Assembly: GCA_964495465.1 (NCBI GenBank)
Contig: CAZBWE010000042.1
Coordinates: 1 to 20,614, forward strand
Length of the DNA: 20,614 bases
Origin: CAZBWE01 sp964495465
GTDB lineage: Bacteria; Planctomycetota; Phycisphaerae; Sedimentisphaerales; Anaerobacaceae
Reading direction: 5' to 3'
Part shown: piece after piece, positions 1 through 8,509 of the stretch
Numbering within the stretch: position 1 is the first letter of the stretch
Layout of the letters: every line of letters begins with the position of its first letter
Made by a program: the position numbers and the translations under genes
The notes under the pieces: model-generated
What the model saw: only the letters and a program-made list of their open reading frames with translations
Database searches by the model: none
What the model was told of the DNA's origin: nothing

Positions 1-2801
1 ATATTCAATTCGCTCAGGACGACGCCGGGCTCCAGTATATAAATGCGGAAGGTTGTTTTGCCGGCGGTTTCTTTGTGATAAGCTGTCTCTGCGACGGAAT
101 AGCCCCTTGTAACGTTTGCGCTCCATTGGCTGGACCATTCGGGGGCGTGTAAATCTTTGACAACAGGGGCATTATCGCCTGCTGCAATCGCAAGACGCAC
201 GCCCCTGCCTTTGTGAATGCGATGGGTAGGCATGCAACGCACAGATACGAGATAGTTACCGGCATCTAAATCCGCTTCATATTCTACCCACGGTGATTTC
301 TTTAGCTGTCCATCTGCTATAGGAGCAGCAGAGAAGTTTTTAATGGCGACAGCCCCATCTTTATAACCCGATATAACCGCCAGCGGCATATCAGGAGAAT
401 CTCTTTTATTGCTGAAGAGCTTGGCTGGAAATGATGCAACGGGGTTGGTAGCGGCTTGCCCCGGAGTTCTGTGGGTAAATGTTACAGATTTTATAGCGGC
501 GTTAGGTTCACGCTGACGGATAGTCAGGCGGTTTGTGCCTTTGCGGACGGAAACATCGCCGGCCTTTATCCAGGCCCAATCACTGCCGGTCACATTATCA
601 TTAACAACCCCGGACCAGTTATTGAATGACACAAACCAGGAATCTTCTTTGTCTGACGGGGTCCGAGCCAGAAACCACATAGGGCACCGATAACTTGTTT
701 CTGCCTCAAATTCGAGAACGGCCTTTCCGCCTGTTTCTACGCTGCACATTGTCGGGCAGTCGCTGTATAAACAGCCGTCTCTAAGCTTTAGAGGCGGCTC
801 GACCGTCGATTCGGAGAAATAATGCTTGATATTGCTTGAGACTAACCGCTGCGGCTCCCAGAATACGGGGCGGTTATTAGGTTTGAAATACATCATATAC
901 CGCCACTTTCCATCGGCAACATCCTCGTTATATATACGAGTCAGCTCCACAATGCGATTAAATGCCTGACGGGCCTTATCGGCATATTCTGCACCTGCGG
1001 AATCTTTTCTTGCAGTCAGGACTTCGCTGCGGCTATCGAAAAATATCTTTTCATTTATAAGCTTTGCGCAGACAATCGGATAGTAAATCAGTTGATAATA
1101 AGCATCATTCAATCTTTCAGGCATCCTGCTTTTGAGCTTTTCTGCCCTTTCTGCAATCTGCTGATACGCATTGAGCCGTTCATCAATCTGCTTCTCTGAG
1201 AAAGTAACATTCAAAAGATGCTCAGGCCTGCCATCGGAGGCAAGCCGGTAATAGATAGTAAGGATATTTCCTATCTCCCCGGCGAAGTCCGGGCCGAAAG
1301 TTCTGCCCGCCCAGTCGGCACAAAACTTATGGGCGTTCCAGGGCGTCCAGCGGTCAATATCCCAGGCCATTTCCAGAGCGAAGGTCATCTCTTTTTCAAT
1401 TGGTTTGATATCTCCCACATTAAAGACCCAAAGCCGGTCGGCGCCATAAGCATAGGCCTTATGCATCTCATAGGCCGTAACGGCCGGGGCGCTCGAGCCC
1501 AGCCATAGAAAGTCTGCAGGAGCCCCCCAATATGACAAGTGATAATATACGCCGGAGCCGCCGCTGCGTTTTTGTTCCTGCGGGTCGCTGAGCCGCCGGA
1601 TATAACCGTGATTGTCATCTGCCCAGACAATCGTAACGTCGTCGGGCACATCAAGGCCGTTTTCATACAAATTCAAAACTTCTTTATACGGACAGAATAT
1701 CTGGGGAACTTCGGCAGGATTAGAATTAACATATTTTGATAATATCTCCCTCTGGTCATATATCGCCTTTTGTAAAAGTGCAACCCTGTCTTCCATAGAA
1801 GACACGCCTTCTATTTGACTGTCGTGCACGCCCCGCATACCGACCGTATATACATTTTCATACTTTGCGTTTTCGCGCACCCTCTGCTCCCAATAGTTAT
1901 AGATTGTATTGCGATTGGTTTTATAGTTCCATTCGCCCATTGTTTCAGGGTCCCACTCATCTACGTTATTGCGAAGTAGAGGCTCACAATGAGAAGACCC
2001 CATCACAATGGCGTAATTATCAGCCACGACTTTGTTTTCAGGATAAAAATTAAAGGCCTTCGTGCAATTGTGCATAGCCGGCCAGCAGAAATTGCCCTTC
2101 AATCTCAATAAAAGCTCAAATACCTTAGCATAAGTCCGGGGTCCAATATCGGCTGGGTCTTTTTCATAAGTTTTTGCAGCCCAGGGCTTCAAGCCCCAGT
2201 CTTCATCATTGATGAATATGCCGCGATATTTAATGGAAGGGCTTTGAACAATAGCCGAACCGCTCTCGATATATATCGCATTATGTTTTTCCGGTATGAC
2301 ATCTGCCCACCACACCCAGGGAGAGACTCTGAGCATACCGGAAAGCTCGAAAACCCCAAAAGCCGTGCCGCGACGATTACTTCCCGCGATGACCAGGGCT
2401 TTGCGGCCGCCAGAAAGCTCCACAAGCTGAATCTTAAACGCCTCCCATTTGCCTGATATATCATTTGCCGATAGCTTATTCTCCTTGACGAGCGAATTTA
2501 GCAGGCGATTGACTCCCAATGTGCCAATCAGAATAAAATTACCTTTCGGAGCTTTCGAGGAGCTTAAGACCTGGGGCCTTATGCTGCAAACCAAATTCAC
2601 ATCTTCAGCCAGCGCACTGGCGGCTATGCCCACGACTTTGGCTTCCGCAGGGTCAATTATGAGGGGGACAGATTTTCCATCGGCGGCCAGACAAAAGCCG
2701 CTGTCTATCTTTGAGAATACAACTTTGAGCTCTCCGGGGTCTGCACAGAGAACATTGCACAGGCATAATAATGAAACTATCAAGGAAGCTAACTTTTTCA
2801 T
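1..2801 (-). CDS. GH115 xylan alpha-1,2-glucuronidase, secreted (3' end cut by window edge)
   Basis: Reading the minus strand from ATG at 2801 gives one open frame of 933 codons with no stop before the window edge. It starts with a signal peptide (MKK, then a Leu-rich core, ending near VLCA at residue ~20). The body carries the GH115 signature: RGIFINDEDWG (193-203), a WPAMH segment, NNVDEWD (~275-282), VGMRGVHDS (~321-329) and the strongly conserved QEQKRSGGSGVYYH (R at 412). GH115 enzymes remove 4-O-methyl-glucuronic acid from xylan. The last readable residues (ILEPGVVLSEL) resemble the end of the family's C-terminal beta-sandwich, so only a few codons are probably missing. GGAGG at 2816-2820 lies 14 bases from the ATG and 5 bases from an in-frame TTG at 2808-2810, so the start may be three codons earlier. 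It is divergent from the GH31 gene, so the two may share control. Confidence 0.93.
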   Translation of the reverse strand, partial: MKKLASLIVSLLCLCNVLCADPGELKVVFSKIDSGFCLAADGKSVPLIIDPAEAKVVGIAASALAEDVNLVCSIRPQVLSSSKAPKGNFILIGTLGVNRLLNSLVKENKLSANDISGKWEAFKIQLVELSGGRKALVIAGSNRRGTAFGVFELSGMLRVSPWVWWADVIPEKHNAIYIESGSAIVQSPSIKYRGIFINDEDWGLKPWAAKTYEKDPADIGPRTYAKVFELLLRLKGNFCWPAMHNCTKAFNFYPENKVVADNYAIVMGSSHCEPLLRNNVDEWDPETMGEWNYKTNRNTIYNYWEQRVRENAKYENVYTVGMRGVHDSQIEGVSSMEDRVALLQKAIYDQREILSKYVNSNPAEVPQIFCPYKEVLNLYENGLDVPDDVTIVWADDNHGYIRRLSDPQEQKRSGGSGVYYHLSYWGAPADFLWLGSSAPAVTAYEMHKAYAYGADRLWVFNVGDIKPIEKEMTFALEMAWDIDRWTPWNAHKFCADWAGRTFGPDFAGEIGNILTIYYRLASDGRPEHLLNVTFSEKQIDERLNAYQQIAERAEKLKSRMPERLNDAYYQLIYYPIVCAKLINEKIFFDSRSEVLTARKDSAGAEYADKARQAFNRIVELTRIYNEDVADGKWRYMMYFKPNNRPVFWEPQRLVSSNIKHYFSESTVEPPLKLRDGCLYSDCPTMCSVETGGKAVLEFEAETSYRCPMWFLARTPSDKEDSWFVSFNNWSGVVNDNVTGSDWAWIKAGDVSVRKGTNRLTIRQREPNAAIKSVTFTHRTPGQAATNPVASFPAKLFSNKRDSPDMPLAVISGYKDGAVAIKNFSAAPIADGQLKKSPWVEYEADLDAGNYLVSVRCMPTHRIHKGRGVRLAIAAGDNAPVVKDLHAPEWSSQWSANVTRGYSVAETAYHKETAGKTTFRIYILEPGVVLSELN

Positions 2802-3094
2802 TTCTTTCAAGGCAACCTCCATCTTAAATTTTTGTCGGCCTAATATTTCAGATTGTTCTGTAGAAAAGTGCATCTGTTATTTTTCTCTATCAAAATTCTC
2901 ATAGAAAATCACTCTATGCGCCCAATACTGTATCATTTTTACGGGAGAGGTATAGCAGAAATATGCCTCCGAATTTGTCTGTTGTGAGTATTATTCAAAG
3001 GGATTTTCTCCGGCTGTTTTTTGCGGTTTTGACATTTAAAATGAAAGGAGTTATGATTTTTGGGGCTATGCAGATTATTAGAAGGGATATTGAA
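2802..3094. other. Divergent intergenic region between the GH115 and GH31 genes
   Basis: These 293 bases separate two divergently read glycosidase genes and must hold both promoters. A plus-strand open frame extends the GH31 gene upstream to 2963, but its first 44 codons lie over a strong promoter and do not look like protein, so I treat them as non-coding. I saw no convincing promoter for the GH115 gene and no clear operator dyad. Confidence 0.6.
3029..3057 (+). promoter_or_regulatory. Sigma70-type promoter of the GH31 gene
   Basis: TTGACA at 3029-3034 is a perfect -35 box. It is followed after exactly 17 bases by TATGAT at 3052-3057, a five-of-six match to the -10 consensus. Transcription would start near 3064, about 30 bases before the ATG at 3095. 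This supports the shorter GH31 start and excludes translation from 2963 on this transcript. Confidence 0.65.
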
Positions 3095-5863
3095 ATGGAC
3101 AAAAAAGAGGGTATCATTTTTGTTATGATGTGGCTTACAGCAGGTTTATTCCATCCTTTGTTTGCTGCCTCCGGTGTCCTACACGGAGATAAAACCGGTT
3201 TTACAATAGATACGCCGGCAGGCCTGACGCGGCTGGAAGTCTGGAATGAGCACACCATTCGCGTTCTTCATAGCCCAATGCGGGAACTGCCGAGGAACAA
3301 CAGTTTATCTGTTATTGCCAAACCTAAAAAAATCCGGTGGCGGTATCAGGATAAGGGCAACGAAGTTTTGTTGACGACGTCAAAGCTTCAAGTGCGTGTT
3401 GACAAAACGGCCGGGCGCGTCTGCTTTATGGAAGGCAATGGTAAAGTAATTCTGGCCGAGGAGGCCAATGGAACAACCTTTGAATATGCGACATTCAGCG
3501 GCGCTTCGACATATCACGTCGGGCAGCAGTTTGAATTCGACCCGGAAGAGGGCCTTTACGGGCTGGGCCAGCATCAGCAGGGATTAATGAACTATGCCGG
3601 TTCGAGCGTGCACCTCCAGCAGGAGAACAGGGAGGTTGCCGTGCCGGTTCTGTTGTCGTCCAAAGGTTATGTTCTGCTGTGGGACAATCCTGCCGTAACG
3701 GACGTGAGTTTAGGCGCGGGTATTGCGGAGATTATTCCGTCCGGGCAGCTTTTTGATGAAGAAAGCCGACAGGGTGGACTGACCGGGCGTTATTACAAGG
3801 GACAGAACTTTGACGAATTTATCGCTGCAAGAACGGACCCGCAGGTGGACTTTGACTGGGGCGAGACTCCGCCGAAGGATATGCAGCAGGGTCATTACAG
3901 CGTCCGCTGGAGCGGTTTTATCGAAGCGCTGCAGGCAGGTGAATATACGCTGCTTGCATCTGCGGATGACGGCGTGCGTTTGTGGATTGACGACCAGCAG
4001 GTCATCGATGAGTGGAATACCCAGGCCGTAACAACCTTTTCGGCCAAGATGAACTTTGCTGCCGGAAGCCGGCATCGCATCCGGATGGAGTATTTTCAGG
4101 GCAGCGGCGGCGCCGCCGTCCGCCTGGCCTGGCAATTGCCACAGTCCGGCAGAAGAAATGCCGGAGTTGTAAGCTGGTCTTCCGAAGCCGGTAATGCGGT
4201 GGATTATTATGTTATGTATGGGCCGGAGCCGGATGAGGCGATATCCGCATACCGGCAGCTTACCGGCACCGTCCCGATGTTTGCCAAATGGACTTGGGGC
4301 TTCTGGCAGTGCAAGGAGCGCTATCAGACGCAGGAGGAGATTATGAGTGTCCTTGCCGAGTACCGCGACCGCGGTATCCCCCTGGACGGTATTATTCAGG
4401 ATTGGCAATACTGGAAATCCGGCCAATGGGGGTCTCACGAATTTGATTCGAGGCGTTACCCCGACCCCGCCGGAATGGTAAAGACCGTCCACGATGCCAG
4501 CGCGCATATTATTATTTCCGTCTGGCCGCGATTCGATTTAGAAACGAATCATCTTGCCCAGATGGAAAAGGCCGGCGTCATTTATCCGCCTGTTTATGAT
4601 AACGTCTATCCAAAAGGGCAGGGCAAGTGGTATGACCCTTTCAATCCCGAAGGACGGCGTTTCTACTGGAAGCAAATCAACGAAAAACTCGGTCGGCTTG
4701 GTTTTGACGGCTGGTGGATGGACGCCTGCGAGGCGGAATTGGGCGGCAAATGGGGACAGATGCGCGACTTGAGAACAGGCGCCGGCCCCGGCGCCGTTGT
4801 GTATAATGCCTACCCGCTGATGCATACCAGCGGGGTTTATCAGGGCCAGCGCGCTGAAATACCCGAAAAGCGCGTTTTTATTCTCGCGCGTTCGGCTTAC
4901 GCAGGCCAGCAGCGCAATGGCGTCGTAACGTGGTCTGGCGATATTCGCGGCAACTGGAAAGTATATGCCGCTCAGATACCGGCGGGACTCAATTTCAGCG
5001 CATCGGGCATCCCATATTGGAATACCGATATCGGCGGCTTCTTCGGCGGCGACCCCGCCAATTCCGGATACGCCGAGCTGTTCACCCGCTGGTTCCAGTT
5101 CGGGACGTTTTGCCCGATGTTCCGAGTGCACGGCACCGGTAAGGGCAAAGAAATGTGGCGATTCGATAAAGCAACGCAAAAGACACTGATTGATTATGAC
5201 CGGTTGCGTTATCATCTGCTGCCTTATGTTTACTCTGTTGCGTGGCAGGTTACCAGCCGGGATTATACAATGATGCGGCCGCTGATTATGGACTTTTCTT
5301 GCGATACGAGGGTATATAACATTGCTGATCAATATATGTTTGGGCCGGCGATTATGGTCAACCCCGTCATTAAAGCCGGGGCAGTGAGCCGCAGGGTCTA
5401 TCTGCCGGAGGGTTCAAAATGGTGCGATTTCTGGACCGGTGAGTCTTATGCTGGTGGGCAGACGGTTGAGACAAAATCGCCGATTGAAACCATTCCATTG
5501 TTTATCAAGGCGGGCTCGATTATTCCCTACGGCCCGGTGGTTCAATATGCCAACGAAAGGCCTGATGCGCCGATTGAGTTACGTGTTTATACCGGTGCTG
5601 ACGGTGCATTTACACTGTATGACGATGAAGGCGACAATTATAACTATGAAAGGGGCGCTTATGCCACGATTGACGTAAGCTGGAATGAGCAAAAGCAGGA
5701 ACTGACAATCGGCAAATGTAAAGGGAAATTTCCGGGTATGCTCAAAGAACGAGTGTTCCGGATTGTTCATGTTCGCCCCGCCTCCGGTATCGGCATCGGC
5801 CCGGCAAAAAAGGCAGATGCAGAAGTGCGTTATACAGGTAAGGCCATACAAGTAAAATTGTGA
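3095..5863 (+). CDS. GH31 alpha-xylosidase with inserted PA14 domain, secreted
   Basis: The chosen ATG has GAAGGG eight bases upstream and opens a signal peptide (MDKKEG, hydrophobic core, ending near LFAA at ~25), giving 922 residues. The N-terminal GH31 beta-sandwich is interrupted by a PA14 domain at about 225-350 (GRYYKGQ, SADDGVRLWID). The TIM barrel follows from about 393. WWMDACEAE places the nucleophile at Asp543, and WSGDIRGNW places the acid/base at Asp616. A DUF5110-like beta domain ends the protein (LYDDEGDNYNYERG). This layout matches secreted or periplasmic alpha-xylosidases that trim xyloglucan oligosaccharides, such as Cellvibrio Xyl31A, which also has a PA14 insert. Alpha-glucosidase activity cannot be excluded by eye. 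The GH51 gene follows 105 bases downstream and is probably co-transcribed. A palindromic repeat lies in the linker after PA14 (see 4145-4165). Confidence 0.93.
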   Translation: MDKKEGIIFVMMWLTAGLFHPLFAASGVLHGDKTGFTIDTPAGLTRLEVWNEHTIRVLHSPMRELPRNNSLSVIAKPKKIRWRYQDKGNEVLLTTSKLQVRVDKTAGRVCFMEGNGKVILAEEANGTTFEYATFSGASTYHVGQQFEFDPEEGLYGLGQHQQGLMNYAGSSVHLQQENREVAVPVLLSSKGYVLLWDNPAVTDVSLGAGIAEIIPSGQLFDEESRQGGLTGRYYKGQNFDEFIAARTDPQVDFDWGETPPKDMQQGHYSVRWSGFIEALQAGEYTLLASADDGVRLWIDDQQVIDEWNTQAVTTFSAKMNFAAGSRHRIRMEYFQGSGGAAVRLAWQLPQSGRRNAGVVSWSSEAGNAVDYYVMYGPEPDEAISAYRQLTGTVPMFAKWTWGFWQCKERYQTQEEIMSVLAEYRDRGIPLDGIIQDWQYWKSGQWGSHEFDSRRYPDPAGMVKTVHDASAHIIISVWPRFDLETNHLAQMEKAGVIYPPVYDNVYPKGQGKWYDPFNPEGRRFYWKQINEKLGRLGFDGWWMDACEAELGGKWGQMRDLRTGAGPGAVVYNAYPLMHTSGVYQGQRAEIPEKRVFILARSAYAGQQRNGVVTWSGDIRGNWKVYAAQIPAGLNFSASGIPYWNTDIGGFFGGDPANSGYAELFTRWFQFGTFCPMFRVHGTGKGKEMWRFDKATQKTLIDYDRLRYHLLPYVYSVAWQVTSRDYTMMRPLIMDFSCDTRVYNIADQYMFGPAIMVNPVIKAGAVSRRVYLPEGSKWCDFWTGESYAGGQTVETKSPIETIPLFIKAGSIIPYGPVVQYANERPDAPIELRVYTGADGAFTLYDDEGDNYNYERGAYATIDVSWNEQKQELTIGKCKGKFPGMLKERVFRIVHVRPASGIGIGPAKKADAEVRYTGKAIQVKL
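4145..4165. repeat. Palindromic repeat copy inside the GH31 gene
   Basis: Arms TCCGGCA (4145-4151) and TGCCGGA (4159-4165) flank the loop GAAGAAA. The whole 21 bases match the reverse complement of the intergenic copy at 10550-10570 at 20 of 21 positions. It is in phase with the codons and encodes SGRRNAG (residues 351-357), in the linker just after the PA14 domain. Confidence 0.7.
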
Positions 5864-5968
5864 ATTTAAGCCGATTGAGATAGTTGTGTCTGTTTGTCGC
5901 CCGGCTGCGTTGATAAATGAGTCCGTCAATAATAGTTTTATTAATTTTGAAGTGGAGAGTGCGATACT

Positions 5969-7975
5969 GTGAAAAAAATAATCAGGACTACAACCGTTAT
6001 GTTTATTTTGTCAGGATGCCTTATTTGTTGTGCATTCGCACAAAGAATCACTGTTACGATACAGGCCGGCTCGGCCCGCCCCTCGGAGGGGCGAGGCTCG
6101 GCAGGAAGACCTATAAGCCCCGATATCTTCGGCATTTTTTTCGAGGACCTCAACTACGCAGCCGACGGCGGGCTTTATGCAGAGATGGTTCAGAACCGTT
6201 CGTTTGAGTATTCCTCGCTTGACCATCCGGGCTGGCACGCTTTCACCGGGTGGGAAATGGTAAAGCGAGGCGGCGCAAAGGGCTCTTATTTTATCGGAGA
6301 CGCAAACCCGCTTCACCCCAACAACCCCCGGTATTTAGAGACGGATTGTGACGCCGGCGGAGAAGGCTCAGCTGTGGGAATTTCAAATTCAGGATTTGAC
6401 GGGATGGTTCTAAAAAAAGGAGAGGAGTATAATTTTACTGTTTTTGCTCGTCAGCAGCCCGGCAGAAGTATTTCGTTAGAGATACGGCTTGAGTCCAAAG
6501 ACGGAGCACTCAGGGGGCGGGCGGAGATTCCGCAGCTGACCAGTGAATGGAAAAAGTACAGTGCTACAATTCTGGCTGATAAGGATGACGAAAACGGCAG
6601 ACTTATTCTGCTGGCAAGGGGCAGAGGCATCGTCTATCTTGATATGATTTCGTTGTTCCCGCAAAAAACGTTTCGTAACAGGCCGAACGGCCTGCGTGCC
6701 GACCTGGCACAGGCAATTGCGGATTTGAAACCCAGGTTCATACGTTTTCCCGGCGGCTGTCTGGTTCACGGTGATGGGTTGAAGAATCTTTACCGCTGGA
6801 AAGATACGATTGGTCCGGTAGAACATCGCAGGGAGCAGAAAAACATCTGGCGTTACCACCAGACTTTGGGTTTGGGATATTTCGAGTATTTCCAGTTTTG
6901 TGAGGACATCGGCGCTAAACCGCTGCCGGTGGTCGCTGCGGGTGTTTCCTGCCAGAATACCGACCGTTATTGGGGAGTCGGCCAGCAGGCGATTGCGATG
7001 GAAGAAATGCCTGCTTATGTTCAGGAGGTGCTTGACGTCGTTGAATGGGCCAACGGCCCGGCCGCCACCGAGTGGGGCGCTAGGCGAGCCGAAGCCGGCC
7101 ATCCTGAGCCGTTCAACCTGCAATACCTGGGGGTGGGCAATGAAGATGCGCAGACACCTGCTTTCCGGGAACGATTCAAGATAATTTACAATGCCGTGAA
7201 GGCAAAGTATCCGGACTTGACCGTCATTGGCACAGTTGGCCCCAACCCTGAGGGCCCTGATTACGATAACGGCTGGAAATTTGCCGATGAGCTTCGCCTT
7301 GAAATGGTTGATGAGCACTGTTACAAACCGCCGCATTGGTTCTGGGCCAATCTCGACCGCTTCGATGCCTATGACCGAAGCAGGTCGAAGGTTTATCTCG
7401 GCGAATACGCCGCGCACGATGTGAGACGGCAGACCACCCTGCGCTCCGCTCTTGCCGAGGCGGCCTATATGACCAGTCTCGAACGCAATGGCGACATGGT
7501 TCGTATGTCCTCCTACGCACCACTGCTGGGCAAGCTCGGGCACACGCAGTGGAATCCCGACCTCATCTATTTCACCAACACCACAGTCAACCCCACGATT
7601 AACTACTATGTGCAGCAGATGTTCAACCTTAATGCGGGCGATTTCTATTTGCCGGTCGCCGTGGACAGTCTTGAGAAGGCCGACAACTTCGCGCTCTCCC
7701 CGGTGAGGGACAGTAAGAGCGGCGATATAATCGTGAAGCTGGTGAATGGGGGACCAGATTCCAGGTCCCTGCGCATCGAGCTTGTCGGCGTAGAGAATAT
7801 CGCAACAAACGCCGTCAAGACGATACTTAGTGGTGACCCGCTAACGGTAAACGATGCCGGGAATCCGCAACCGCTCGTTCCTGAGATATCGACAATTGCC
7901 GTTGGTCCGGTTTTCGATTACGAATCGCCGCCGCATTCGCTGACCGTGATTCGCATCAAGAGCCAAACACCCTGA
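5969..7975 (+). CDS. GH51 alpha-L-arabinofuranosidase with N-terminal CBM-like domain, secreted
   Basis: A GTG start with GGAG 11 bases upstream opens a signal peptide (MKKIIRTT, hydrophobic core, ending CAFA at ~24). The start of the GH51 fold (PISPDIFGIFFEDLNYAADGG) comes first, then a CBM4_9-like beta-sandwich at roughly 75-230, then the TIM barrel (PRFIRFPGGC onward). GVGNEDAQ gives the acid/base Glu392 and VYLGEYAAHD gives the nucleophile Glu479; a C-terminal beta domain ends the 668-residue protein. The family releases alpha-L-arabinofuranosyl groups from arabinoxylan, arabinan and some xyloglucans. The enzyme fits upstream of the symporter-araB-araD operon. Residues 34-46 (GSARPSEGRGSAG) contain an apparent in-frame insertion with a palindrome. 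The 105-base gap after the GH31 gene has no terminator-like hairpin, so one transcript is likely. Confidence 0.93.
   Translation: MKKIIRTTTVMFILSGCLICCAFAQRITVTIQAGSARPSEGRGSAGRPISPDIFGIFFEDLNYAADGGLYAEMVQNRSFEYSSLDHPGWHAFTGWEMVKRGGAKGSYFIGDANPLHPNNPRYLETDCDAGGEGSAVGISNSGFDGMVLKKGEEYNFTVFARQQPGRSISLEIRLESKDGALRGRAEIPQLTSEWKKYSATILADKDDENGRLILLARGRGIVYLDMISLFPQKTFRNRPNGLRADLAQAIADLKPRFIRFPGGCLVHGDGLKNLYRWKDTIGPVEHRREQKNIWRYHQTLGLGYFEYFQFCEDIGAKPLPVVAAGVSCQNTDRYWGVGQQAIAMEEMPAYVQEVLDVVEWANGPAATEWGARRAEAGHPEPFNLQYLGVGNEDAQTPAFRERFKIIYNAVKAKYPDLTVIGTVGPNPEGPDYDNGWKFADELRLEMVDEHCYKPPHWFWANLDRFDAYDRSRSKVYLGEYAAHDVRRQTTLRSALAEAAYMTSLERNGDMVRMSSYAPLLGKLGHTQWNPDLIYFTNTTVNPTINYYVQQMFNLNAGDFYLPVAVDSLEKADNFALSPVRDSKSGDIIVKLVNGGPDSRSLRIELVGVENIATNAVKTILSGDPLTVNDAGNPQPLVPEISTIAVGPVFDYESPPHSLTVIRIKSQTP
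6068..6102. repeat. In-frame palindromic insertion with 8-base direct repeats, inside the GH51 gene
   Basis: GGCTCGGC occurs at 6068-6075 and again at 6095-6102. Between them are 19 bases holding a perfect GC-rich hairpin: CGCCCCT (6077-6083), loop CGG, AGGGGCG (6087-6093). Removing one 27-base unit (nine codons) leaves IQAGSAGRPISPD, which reads like an ordinary GH51 N-terminus. This looks like a small element with an 8-base target duplication, but a local duplication could also produce it. Confidence 0.55.
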
Positions 7976-8001
7976 ACTCTGCCTATTAGTATTTGTGGCT
8001 T

Positions 8002-8028
8002 ACGCAATGATAATTACTTTGCGTTTTT
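8002..8028 (+). terminator. Possible rho-independent terminator after the GH51 gene
   Basis: ACGCAA (8002-8007) and TTGCGT (8019-8024) form a 6-base-pair stem with an 11-base loop, followed by TTTT. It begins 27 bases after the GH51 stop. The stem is short, so this is only plausible. Confidence 0.35.
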
Positions 8029-8300
8029 ACGGAAATACGGCCTTTTGATTGTTTTAAATCGGACAGAGGGGACATAGACAATTTTGATTTGTTTGAAGGA
8101 GAAGTATGCTGATATTATCCGCAGAAAAGTGTGTCAGTCGCCGGCAGTAAACCACTTGCAATCCTCATTTTGGCGCAAAAAATGCTTATAGCTCCTTATG
8201 TGTTGTGTCCTTTTTGGAATTGGAGTAAGTGCATTTATGTGATAAGGATGTTGTTTGGCGCTTCGTCCATTTGCCTCTTTTTGATGTTCCACTGAAGACC

Positions 8301-8324
8301 CCAATTATTAGTATTGATAATTGG
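8301..8324. promoter_or_regulatory. Perfect 8-base dyad, possible operator upstream of the tpsB-like gene
   Basis: CCAATTAT (8301-8308) and ATAATTGG (8317-8324) are perfect inverted repeats separated by 8 bases, about 185 bases before the gene start. Half-sites spaced roughly two helical turns apart resemble a dimeric regulator site. No regulator gene is in the window to match it. Confidence 0.3.
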
Positions 8325-8509
8325 TAAAATGTGGAGAAAGCATTTTTTCTCTACAAAATCACTGTATTCTTAGTAAAAGATTCCGCATATTTTTGCTATG
8401 GCTCTCGTGCCGTTTTCTTCCGGTTTTAGCGAGAGGAGGTTGGTTGAATGTTTGGTTTCGAGCCGATAGATTGTTAAGCGTTATATATCGCAGATTTGAG
8501 GGGATTAAT

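Larger units (their letters stand above)
7976..8509. other. 534-base intergenic region upstream of the tpsB-like gene
   Basis: No convincing gene is visible here. It contains a possible terminator for the GH51 gene (8002-8028) and an 8-base dyad (8301-8324). An open frame continuous with the TpsB-like gene begins at 8321, but it lacks a ribosome site and does not start like a secreted protein. Confidence 0.6.

Noticed and set aside
2963..3094. N-terminal 44-codon extension of the GH31 open frame
   Set aside because: It overlaps a near-consensus promoter, has no good ribosome site, and would bury the signal peptide that starts at 3095.
4060..4074. TGCCGG-AAG-CCGGCA in the GH31 gene as another repeat copy
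   Set aside because: The arms are in the opposite order and shorter, and the codons (AAGSR) suit the PA14 domain, so it is probably ordinary GC-rich coding sequence.
3710..5332. Two minus-strand open frames of about 265 codons opposite the GH31 gene
   Set aside because: They are antisense shadows of a gene with intact catalytic motifs, and their translations show no domain or signal.
6476..7543. A 355-codon minus-strand open frame opposite the GH51 gene
   Set aside because: It is an antisense shadow; the plus strand encodes the conserved GH51 barrel with both catalytic glutamates.
8071..8085. AGGGGACATAGACAA as a remnant of a transposon end
   Set aside because: It has a faint resemblance to sequences seen near insertion elements, but there is no second end, no transposase fragment and no target duplication here.
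8106..8150. Tiny 14-codon frame (MLILSAEKCVSRRQ) with AAGGAG upstream
   Set aside because: A good ribosome-site match alone is weak evidence at this length; there is no attenuator-like structure or recognisable leader peptide.
8321..8509. N-terminal 63-codon extension of the TpsB-like open frame
   Set aside because: No ribosome site precedes it. GTG 8510 has GAGGGG at good spacing and begins a normal signal peptide.
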